A DNA stretch of 40,628 bases from Saprospiraceae bacterium. Lineage in GTDB: Bacteria; Bacteroidota; Bacteroidia; Chitinophagales; Saprospiraceae. A program made the translations under genes and the position numbers. The stretch covers positions 1-40,628 of the forward strand of contig JAGQWZ010000003.1 in NCBI GenBank assembly GCA_020436835.1, read 5' to 3'. The notes beneath the pieces were generated by a model. It worked only from the letters and a program-made list of their open reading frames with translations. It did not search any database and had not been told where the DNA came from. The first letter of the stretch is position 1, and every line of letters begins with the position of its first letter. This document shows positions 1-6,504 of the stretch, piece after piece.

Positions 1-79
1 ATACTTGGCATAAGTACCCGTGGTGAAACTGTGAGGTCAATATCTTAGAATAATTGTTAATCCAAAAAGTAATAAGAAC

Positions 80-245
80 GAATCATTTATGTGATGATTC
101 CTTCAAACAAATTCATTACATGTTCTAAATGTTAAAATTAGAACTTTAACGGTCTGCACCGGTCCAATCAGATACTGAATGACCATTCAGTGAAGCCTTT
201 CAGATTGGCTCTAGGGTAACACCATCGATAAGATTCACGATGGTG
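80..245. repeat. Cluster of perfect inverted repeats
   Basis: This non-coding stretch downstream of the ABC-F gene holds several perfect stems: GAATCAT at 80-86 with ATGATTC at 94-100; GTTCTAA at 122-128 with TTAGAAC at 138-144; ACTGAATG at 174-181 with CATTCAGT at 184-191, which lies inside an outer CCAATC (164-169) / GATTGG (203-208) pair; and CACCATCG at 220-227 with CGATGGTG at 238-245. Stem centres fall about 40-50 bases apart. No T-run follows any of them on either strand, so they are not ordinary terminators. A structured RNA, a protein-binding site array or an intergenic repeat family are all possible; function is unknown. No gene is seen in 1-283. Confidence 0.6.
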
Positions 246-283
246 ATTCGATAGGTATTAAATGGTGAAAAAGGCCTGCATTG

Positions 284-2194
284 TCAGGTCAATTCCAGGG
301 CATCCACCATCTTTTCCCAATCCTCTTCCGCCGTCTTCAATTCTTTCTTCAATTCCTGATAGCGTTTAGAGAATTCCGGAAACTCGGGAGACTGAAAGAA
401 GTCCGGATCAGCCATTTTCTTTTCGAAGTCAGCGACCTCCTGCTCCAGGGTCATAATTTTTCTTTCAATGGTTTTGACCTGTTTCTGTAACGACCTTCTC
501 TCTTCCTGAGATATACTGTTATTTGAGCTCGATTCTTTCAGATTATCGTCTTCTGACTTGTACATCGCCACTTGCCGTAAGTCATCCATGGAACGTTTTT
601 CAAGAAAATAATTAACATCCCCAAGATATGTGTACATCTTTTGGTCTCGCAGCTCAATGGTCTTACTGGTCAGACTGGACAGGAAATCCCGATCATGAGA
701 AATCACCACGAGCGTTCCTTCATAGTCCAGTAGTGCTTCTTTCAGGACCTCTTTGGAAGCCAGATCCAGGTGATTGGTCGGTTCGTCAAGGACCAGCAAG
801 TTAATCGGTTGCATAAGCAGATGGGCGAAAGCCAGTCTGGCTCTTTCTCCGCCCGATAATACTTTTATCTTTTTATCTACATCTTCTCCCGAAAACATGA
901 ATGCGCCCAGGAGACTACGAACCCGGGATCTCATTCCTTCAGGAGCCCGCATTTCCATGAATTCCAGGATGGTGGCTTGATCGTCCAGAAGATCAGATTG
1001 ATTCTGAGCATAGTAGCCGATTGACAATTGAGTACCATACTCCACTTCCCCTTTGGTGGGTTCAAGTTTTTTCAACAGAATCCTGGAAAGAGTGGTTTTC
1101 CCCTGTCCGTTTTGACCTACGATTGCCATGCGATCTCCCCTTTCCAGCTCCATATTCAAACCGCTCAGCACCTGCTTACTTCCAAAACTTTTATGAAGAT
1201 TATTAGCTTTAATGACGGTACGCGAACTGCGTGGAATGGGAAGAAAACGGATTTTCATTTCGCGCTGGTCTAAGGCATCCAGTTCGATTCTCTCCATTTT
1301 GTCCAACTGCTTCTGCATAGACTGAGCCATTGATGTCTTAGTGGCTTTAGCCATAAACCGCTTTATCGTCCTTTCTTTCTCCGCGATCTCTTTTTGTTGG
1401 TTCTTGTATGCCGCTTCTTGTTGCTGTCTCACTTCTTCCTTATGGAGCAGAAATCGATCATAAGGCATCGCATAGTCATAAATCCTTCCATTCTCAATTT
1501 CAAGAACTCGATCAGCTGTATTTCTGAGGAATGCCCGGTCGTGAGATATGACAATTACAGCATTGGGATAGTTGGAAATGTATTCTTCAAGCCAGATGAT
1601 GGCTTCTATATCCAGGTGATTGGTGGGTTCGTCCAAAAGCAGCAAATCTGGCTGTTGTAAGAGTAATCTGGCCAGTTCGACCCGCATTTGCCACCCCCCA
1701 CTTAGCTGTGTAATCGGTTTATCAAAGCTTTCCTGATCAAAACCAAGACCTTTTAACACGATCTCGATCTTCTTATCCATACTCCCAACTTCGAAGTGAT
1801 TCAGCCTCTCCAGGTTGAGATTAAACTCCTCCAGTAATTTCAGGTAGCTGTCACTCTCAAAATCGGTCGCTTCTTCCAATGCCTTTTGCAGTCTATGATT
1901 CTCTTGTTCCAATGCCATCACTTCAGAAAATGCTTCTTGTGCCGCTTGTCTTGTTGTTTTCTGAGGATCTACAGTAAGTGTCTGAGGCAGGAGACCTAAT
2001 TTGATGCCTTTCTGCAGGCTGATCTGACCGTCATCTGGTCTGAGATCATCCGAAAGGATACTGAACAATGTCGACTTACCATATCCATTCCGGCCGATCA
2101 GCGCTATCTTATCTTGCGGATTAATTTGGAAGGATACATCTTTGAACAGAACTCTTTCTCCGTATTGCAAACGGATATCCTGTAATTGAATCAT
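284..2194 (-). CDS. ABC-F family ATP-binding protein (ribosome-associated, Uup/YdiF-like)
   Basis: A soluble 636-residue protein with two ABC ATPase domains and no membrane segment, as expected of the ABC-F family, whose members act on the ribosome rather than in transport. Domain 1 has Walker A GRNGYGKST (34-42), signature LSGGW (164-168) and a Walker B followed by DEPTNHLD. An Arg/Lys/Gln-rich linker at about 245-310 matches the ABC-F interdomain linker. Domain 2 has Walker A GQNGQGKT (360-367), LSGGE (446-450) and again DEPTNHLD. Residues about 565-636 form a charged heptad-like coiled coil, as in Uup and YdiF. It is the last gene of a four-gene operon, one base after the yqgE stop. The exact subfamily, and any role in antibiotic tolerance, cannot be told from sequence alone. 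Confidence 0.93.
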   Translation of the reverse strand: MIQLQDIRLQYGERVLFKDVSFQINPQDKIALIGRNGYGKSTLFSILSDDLRPDDGQISLQKGIKLGLLPQTLTVDPQKTTRQAAQEAFSEVMALEQENHRLQKALEEATDFESDSYLKLLEEFNLNLERLNHFEVGSMDKKIEIVLKGLGFDQESFDKPITQLSGGWQMRVELARLLLQQPDLLLLDEPTNHLDIEAIIWLEEYISNYPNAVIVISHDRAFLRNTADRVLEIENGRIYDYAMPYDRFLLHKEEVRQQQEAAYKNQQKEIAEKERTIKRFMAKATKTSMAQSMQKQLDKMERIELDALDQREMKIRFLPIPRSSRTVIKANNLHKSFGSKQVLSGLNMELERGDRMAIVGQNGQGKTTLSRILLKKLEPTKGEVEYGTQLSIGYYAQNQSDLLDDQATILEFMEMRAPEGMRSRVRSLLGAFMFSGEDVDKKIKVLSGGERARLAFAHLLMQPINLLVLDEPTNHLDLASKEVLKEALLDYEGTLVVISHDRDFLSSLTSKTIELRDQKMYTYLGDVNYFLEKRSMDDLRQVAMYKSEDDNLKESSSNNSISQEERRSLQKQVKTIERKIMTLEQEVADFEKKMADPDFFQSPEFPEFSKRYQELKKELKTAEEDWEKMVDALELT

Positions 2195-2195
2195 A

Positions 2196-2762
2196 TTAGT
2201 TCCAGTTTACCGTATCTGGCATTTTGGCGATCACGGAGAATACATTGCCTTTATTGGTCATGATCTGCTCCCATAGTAATTCCGGTCTCGATTTGAAGAG
2301 GTAATTGGCGTGCATGTCTGCAAGCACCCAGGAACCATACTTTAGTTCCTCTTCCAACTGTCCGGATGACCAACCGGAATAACCGATATAGAATCGAATA
2401 TTCTGTGGGGTTATCAATTTGGCATCTATTAGGAATTTCAATTTATCAAAATCCCCTCCCCAGTAAACACCATTCTTAATCTTAATACTACCTTCCAATA
2501 GATCTCCGACGTTGTGCAGGTAGTGTAGACTATCCGTGGCCACGGGCCCACCAAAAAAGACATCCGCATTTAGTTCGGGAAAATCACTGAGCAAATCCGT
2601 TAGTTCGACATCCATTTTCCGGTTCATGATAAAACCAACGGTACCTTCATCCTGGTGTTCGGTGAGGACGACCGCGGTACGACGAAAATTAGTGTCTAAG
2701 CTAAAGGGTTCGGCAAGTAAAACCGTCCCTTTTTCGACTGTTTGGGTGCTCATGTTTTTCAT
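2196..2762 (-). CDS. yqgE: YqgE/AlgH (DUF179) family protein
   Basis: Typical small YqgE/AlgH protein (UPF0301/DUF179, PF02622), usually about 185 residues and of unsettled biochemical function. Family landmarks are the N-terminal KGTVLLAEPF, the FRRTAVVLTEH and GTVGFIMNR segments, FFGGPV, and a later YIGYSGWSSGQLEEEL segment. An upstream in-frame ATG at 2798 would overlap the end of fabD by 23 bases and add a non-family leader. The ATG at 2762 (13 bases after the fabD stop) or at 2753 gives the normal length, so 2762 is used here. No clear Shine-Dalgarno sequence helps the choice. It is cotranscribed with fabD and the ABC-F gene. Cytoplasmic; no signal peptide. Confidence 0.88.
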   Translation of the reverse strand: MKNMSTQTVEKGTVLLAEPFSLDTNFRRTAVVLTEHQDEGTVGFIMNRKMDVELTDLLSDFPELNADVFFGGPVATDSLHYLHNVGDLLEGSIKIKNGVYWGGDFDKLKFLIDAKLITPQNIRFYIGYSGWSSGQLEEELKYGSWVLADMHANYLFKSRPELLWEQIMTNKGNVFSVIAKMPDTVNWN

Positions 2763-2775
2763 TTCAAATTCATTT

Positions 2776-3654
2776 TCATAAGGCCCTGGTTTCGGCATCG
2801 CTAAGGATTCGCTTAACCATGCCCTGGAGAACCTTTCCCGTGCCTCCCACCTCTACAAATACATTGATCCCATCTTTTGCCATGTTCTGAATCGTACCGG
2901 TCCAACGGACGGGCGAGGTCAATTGCCGGACAAGATTGTTTTTGATTATTTCAGGATCCTGTTGTGGCATGCCATCCACATTTTGATAGATTGGACAGGA
3001 AGGAATAGAAAACCGGGTGGCCTCTACTGCTTTTGCCAATTCCTCAGCGGCAGGTTCCATCAACGGCGAATGAAATGCACCTCCGACGGCCAGCTCGATT
3101 GCCCGCCGGGCACCAGCTTCAGAAAGCTTTTGACAAGCTGTCTGCACTGCTGCTTTTTCTCCCGAGATTACCAGCTGGCCGGGACAATTGTAGTTGGCGG
3201 AAATGACCACTCCGTCGACTTCCTCACATATATTTTCGACAATCTGGTCATCGAGCCCTACAATTGCAGCCATTGTGCCAGGAGTCTTCTCACAAGCCTT
3301 CTGCATAGATTCTGCTCTGATTCGCACCAAATTCAAACCATCTTCGAAGCACAGGGCTTGATTACTTACCAAAGCGGAGAACTCTCCCAGGGAATGTCCC
3401 GCAACCGCAGTTATTCCCGATTCACCGAAGATTTCTGCTTTGATGACGGAATGAAGAAATACCGCCGGCTGAGTAACCCGGGTCTGCTTCAAATCATCAG
3501 CAGTCCCTTCAAACATCACCTGGGATATCTTGAATCCCAGTATACCGTCAGCCTGAGCGAACCGTTGCCGGGCAACATCTGAATTTTCGTATAGATCTTT
3601 ACCCATGCCCACGAACTGGGAAGCCTGGCCCGGAAAGATGTAAGCAATTTTCAT
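2776..3654 (-). CDS. fabD: Malonyl-CoA:ACP transacylase
   Basis: FabD transfers malonyl from CoA to acyl carrier protein to supply fatty-acid chain extension. The 292-residue length is normal. Visible landmarks are the N-terminal FPGQASQFVGMG loop, the nucleophile elbow GHSLGEFSAL with Ser88, Arg113 in the RIRAESMQ helix that holds the malonyl carboxylate, and the catalytic His195 in GGAFHSPLME. The start codon directly follows the folE stop with no gap, so the two are almost certainly translated from one message. It is not next to other fab genes here but sits in a mixed housekeeping operon with folE, yqgE and the ABC-F ATPase. Confidence 0.95.
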   Translation of the reverse strand: MKIAYIFPGQASQFVGMGKDLYENSDVARQRFAQADGILGFKISQVMFEGTADDLKQTRVTQPAVFLHSVIKAEIFGESGITAVAGHSLGEFSALVSNQALCFEDGLNLVRIRAESMQKACEKTPGTMAAIVGLDDQIVENICEEVDGVVISANYNCPGQLVISGEKAAVQTACQKLSEAGARRAIELAVGGAFHSPLMEPAAEELAKAVEATRFSIPSCPIYQNVDGMPQQDPEIIKNNLVRQLTSPVRWTGTIQNMAKDGINVFVEVGGTGKVLQGMVKRILSDAETRAL

Positions 3655-4251
3655 TTAGTGTAGTTTAGAACTTATCAGGTCCAGAAATTCGGACCGGGTT
3701 TCTTCTTTCCGAAATTCACCGGTAAAAGCCGAAGTTGTAGTTACCGAGTTTTGTTTTTGCACTCCCCGCATCATCATGCACATATGTCTGGCTTCAATGA
3801 CAATGGCGGCTCCCAGTGGCTGTAAAACATCCTGAATGCAATTTAAAATTTCATGAGTGAGCCGCTCCTGTACCTGAAGACGCCGGGCAAAAATATCGAC
3901 TACCCTCGGTATTTTACTTAATCCAACGATGTAGCCATTAGGAATATAAGCAACATGTGCCTTCCCAAAAAAAGGAAGGATATGATGTTCACACATGCTG
4001 TATATCTCGATATCCTTCACTAGTACCATTTCACTGTACTCCTCTTTGAATAAAGCACTTCTGAGCACAGTCTCGGGATCGGCCTCATAGCCGGAGGTTA
4101 AAAACTGCAGTGCTTTGGCTGCCCGCTCCGGGGTCTTCAGTAAACCCTCCCTGTGGGCATCTTCGCCGACCGCGAGCAAAAGCTGTTCATAATGTGCGGT
4201 CATCGAAGCAGTCATTTCTTCATTAAAAGTCTCTTCTTTCAAGTAGTTCAT
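3655..4251 (-). CDS. folE: GTP cyclohydrolase I
   Basis: FolE converts GTP to 7,8-dihydroneopterin triphosphate, the first step of tetrahydrofolate (and queuosine-type precursor) synthesis. The 198 residues cover the usual core: a helical N-terminus with [14 protein letters not shown], the [20 protein letters not shown] block, [20 protein letters not shown] and the C-terminal [12 protein letters not shown]. Zinc ligands Cys87, His90 and Cys158 are all present, so this is the zinc-dependent type IA enzyme. It is the first gene of the operon; its upstream spacer is shared with a divergent sensor kinase and contains long inverted repeats that could affect its leader. Confidence 0.96.
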   Translation of the reverse strand: MNYLKEETFNEEMTASMTAHYEQLLLAVGEDAHREGLLKTPERAAKALQFLTSGYEADPETVLRSALFKEEYSEMVLVKDIEIYSMCEHHILPFFGKAHVAYIPNGYIVGLSKIPRVVDIFARRLQVQERLTHEILNCIQDVLQPLGAAIVIEARHMCMMMRGVQKQNSVTTTSAFTGEFRKEETRSEFLDLISSKLH

Positions 4252-4267
4252 CTTTCTAACTTGGTAT

Positions 4268-4336
4268 TGGTCCTAAATCAAAAATGTCACTTCTACATAA
4301 TTCTATAATCCGGAAAAAGTTTTATAGAAGGGACCA
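4268..4336. repeat. Nested inverted repeats in the folE leader
   Basis: Two perfect inverted repeats are nested: an outer TGGTCC (4268-4273) / GGACCA (4331-4336) and an inner TTCTATAA (4301-4308) / TTATAGAA (4322-4329). They lie 17-85 bases upstream of the folE start codon, inside the folE/lytS-like divergent spacer. A two-part DNA operator or an RNA hairpin in the folE 5' leader are both possible. No T-run marks an attenuator. Confidence 0.5.
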
Positions 4337-4396
4337 TGACCGCTGCAAAAGTAAACAATAATGTCTTAGAATACTTCCAGTAGAATAGCTTAACCA

Positions 4397-4436
4397 AAGC
4401 ATTCCCAACGAGTGCTTATCGGTTTGCTATGATAAG
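4397..4436 (+). repeat. Overlapping, mutually exclusive hairpins upstream of the sensor kinase
   Basis: AAGCATTC (4397-4404) pairs with GAGTGCTT (4410-4417) over 8 positions with one T-G wobble and a 5-base loop. CTTATC (4415-4420) pairs perfectly with GATAAG (4431-4436). The two share bases 4415-4417, so only one can form at a time. They lie 81-120 bases before the kinase start codon. A weaker 5-base stem CTTAG/CTAAG follows at 4442-4457. Whether the region is transcribed in this direction is not known. Confidence 0.4.
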
Positions 4437-4516
4437 TTTGTCTTAGTGATACCTAAGTTCATCTATTAACTCCTTATCTTGCAAACGAAGCGAATTGACT
4501 TGATGTTGATCTATCT

Positions 4517-5569
4517 ATGAAGGTACTAGCTCTCCGGAAAATCTTTGATCGATCCTCTAAAAGGAGGAACCGGGGATGGATAGGCCATGTGGTTTTCTGG
4601 CTTGTCCTCTTGGTCATCCTGATTGCTTCTGATTTTAGCCAGGTTGGCTGGCCCCTGGTACTTTACCAAAAGGTGGTTGATATAATCTTCTATGCCGTAA
4701 TAATTTACATCAACCTGCTTTACCTGATACCTAATTTTTTGTCACATAAGAAATTCTGGACATACGTTGCATTGCTGCTCCTTGCTGTACTGGTGCTTAC
4801 CCCAATCAAGATTGCCATACAGGTCTTTTTGTTTACCGATGCACCCTCCTTTCAGCATTACTTTATTGACAATCAGTCCTACTTCTTTATGTCTATGTTT
4901 TTAGTGGGTAGCTCATCCACAATTTATGGAATCCTTTCAGATTGGTTCATCCATCAATCTGAAAAAATGGAACTTCAGACGCAGACGATGCAATCCGAAC
5001 TGAAGTTTCTCCGGTCACAGATAAATCCCCACTTTCTGTTCAATACCTTAAATAACCTGTATGCCCTGACTCTGAAGAAATCGGATGATGCACCGGAAAT
5101 CGTGCTTAAGCTTTCGGAAATGATGCGATATATGCTTTATGAATGTAATGAGCGTAGGGTGCCCCTACAGAAAGAGGTCGCATACATGAAAAATTATCTG
5201 GACCTGGAAAGATTGAGACAACATGAATCGATCGATATCCACTTCAACTTGACGGGAGAAGTCAGCGACCAGACCATCGCTCCGCTGCTTTTGATCCCGT
5301 TTATTGAAAACAGTTTTAAACATGGACTCAGCAGTCAGATCAACCACGGTTGGGTAAATATCGATATGCATGTAGAAGGTGCAAAGTTGAGGTTTACGAT
5401 CGAAAACAGTAAAGGACCAGCCCAACCCAAACAAGTGCATCGAAAAGCCGGTGGCATCGGCCTGGTCAATGTAAGACGCCGCCTCAATCTGATCTATAAT
5501 GATCATTACCATTTGAAAATTTCGAACGAACCCAATGCTTACCGGGTAACTTTAGACTTAAACCTATAA
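4517..5569 (+). CDS. LytS-like sensor histidine kinase (His_kinase family, PF06580)
   Basis: A 350-residue membrane kinase. Four hydrophobic segments at about 24-42, 52-72, 80-106 and 121-140 form the input domain, with no large extracellular loop, so the signal is probably sensed in the membrane. A short coiled coil (about 145-165) leads to the PF06580 core: LRSQINPHFLFNTLNNLYAL with phosphoacceptor His172, then the ATP-binding N box PFIENSFKHG (Asn265) and a G box GGIGLVNVRRRL (312-323). It is followed 11 bases later by its LytTR response regulator. This two-gene layout is very common in Bacteroidota. The stimulus and target genes cannot be read from the sequence; the divergent fol operon and the convergent T9SS gene are neighbours but not proven targets. 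Confidence 0.93.
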   Translation: MKVLALRKIFDRSSKRRNRGWIGHVVFWLVLLVILIASDFSQVGWPLVLYQKVVDIIFYAVIIYINLLYLIPNFLSHKKFWTYVALLLLAVLVLTPIKIAIQVFLFTDAPSFQHYFIDNQSYFFMSMFLVGSSSTIYGILSDWFIHQSEKMELQTQTMQSELKFLRSQINPHFLFNTLNNLYALTLKKSDDAPEIVLKLSEMMRYMLYECNERRVPLQKEVAYMKNYLDLERLRQHESIDIHFNLTGEVSDQTIAPLLLIPFIENSFKHGLSSQINHGWVNIDMHVEGAKLRFTIENSKGPAQPKQVHRKAGGIGLVNVRRRLNLIYNDHYHLKISNEPNAYRVTLDLNL

Positions 5570-5580
5570 ATATCATAGCC

Positions 5581-6309
5581 ATGGAAATTAACACGCTGAT
5601 AGTCGATGATGAACCTCTTGCATTAGATGTGCTGGAAACCTATATCCAGAGGATGCCGGAATTGAAGTTGATCACCCGATGTGCAAATGCATTTCAGGCC
5701 AACGAAGCATTGACTTCCAATTCTATCGATCTAATGTTTCTTGATATTCAAATGCCGCAACTGACCGGTATTGATTTCATTAAAACTTTGAAGAATCCAC
5801 CATTGGTGATCTTTACCACTGCCTTTCCCAACTATGCAATCGAAGGTTTTGAGCTGGATGCTGTCGATTATCTACTGAAACCGATTTCAGCAGACCGGTT
5901 CATGAAAGCAGCAAACAAAGCTATTGAACAGATCAAGCTAAGACAGGCTAAACAAGGAGCTGAAATAGGCCCCGACGAATCTGAATTCATTTTTGTCAAA
6001 GCAGATAAAAAATATGTCAAGGTCCGGTATGATGAGATCATCTACATTGAGGGATTGAAGGATTACGTGATCATCAAACTATTGACAGGACGGGTCATTA
6101 CCCTCCAAACCATGAAAAGTCTGGAGGATAAACTACCCTCGAAAAGTTTTAAACGGATACATCGGTCCTACATTGTTAATCTTGACAAAATCAATGCGAT
6201 TGTGGGTAATATGGTTGATGTACTTGAAAATGGTAAATCAAAGCACTTGCCAGTAGGTAAAAATTACCGTGATGACTTGCTGGATATGGTTCAACGCAAT
6301 AAACTTTAA
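5581..6309 (+). CDS. LytTR-family response regulator
   Basis: A 242-residue transcription factor with an N-terminal receiver domain (about 2-115) and a C-terminal LytTR DNA-binding domain (about 135-240). The acidic pair Asp9/Asp10, phosphoacceptor Asp55 in LMFLDIQMPQ, switch Thr79/Thr80 and Lys100-Pro101 are present, so the receiver should be phosphorylated by the kinase encoded just upstream. The LytTR part shows FIFVKADKKYVKVRYDEI, YVIIKL and the KSFKRIHRSYIVNLDKI block that carries the DNA-contacting residues. LytTR regulators bind paired direct repeats upstream of targets; I could not identify a convincing site in this window. Confidence 0.95.
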   Translation: MEINTLIVDDEPLALDVLETYIQRMPELKLITRCANAFQANEALTSNSIDLMFLDIQMPQLTGIDFIKTLKNPPLVIFTTAFPNYAIEGFELDAVDYLLKPISADRFMKAANKAIEQIKLRQAKQGAEIGPDESEFIFVKADKKYVKVRYDEIIYIEGLKDYVIIKLLTGRVITLQTMKSLEDKLPSKSFKRIHRSYIVNLDKINAIVGNMVDVLENGKSKHLPVGKNYRDDLLDMVQRNKL

Positions 6310-6504
6310 GCTCCAGCTATTTTTAAATCCTGGTTGTTTTGTTGCATTTGTAAACGGAGTAGGGCCGGATTTTATCACCCGGACAAAGCGCAGAATGCAG
6401 GCATACTCGGTCCTCTGTCGAGATTTTTGTAATGCAGTCGTGCTGTAAAAGGATAAGAAAATCAGTGTATTACTTAAACGGCGGAATACTAGTTGATCAA
6501 TAAT

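Noticed and set aside
80..245. CRISPR array or tRNA gene in the hairpin cluster
   Set aside because: The stems differ in sequence, so there is no repeated unit as in CRISPR, and they cannot be arranged into a cloverleaf with an acceptor stem and T-loop.
2763..2798. Upstream ATG at 2798 as the yqgE start
   Set aside because: It would overlap the fabD end and add residues that no YqgE family member has; 2762 or 2753 is more likely.
2923..3582. A 219-codon plus-strand open frame
   Set aside because: It lies wholly antisense to fabD, whose catalytic motifs are intact; the antisense translation has no domain or signal and unusual Cys/His/Arg content.
4319..4349. Minus-strand TTTG-N19-TATAAAAC as a folE promoter
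   Set aside because: The -33 box and spacing fit, but the second half of the -7 box (AAAC instead of TTTG) does not, so the match is too weak to annotate.
6396..6440. Terminator-like CTCG/CGAG stem followed by ATTTTTG after the LytTR gene
   Set aside because: Only four base pairs with a nine-base loop, which is expected by chance.
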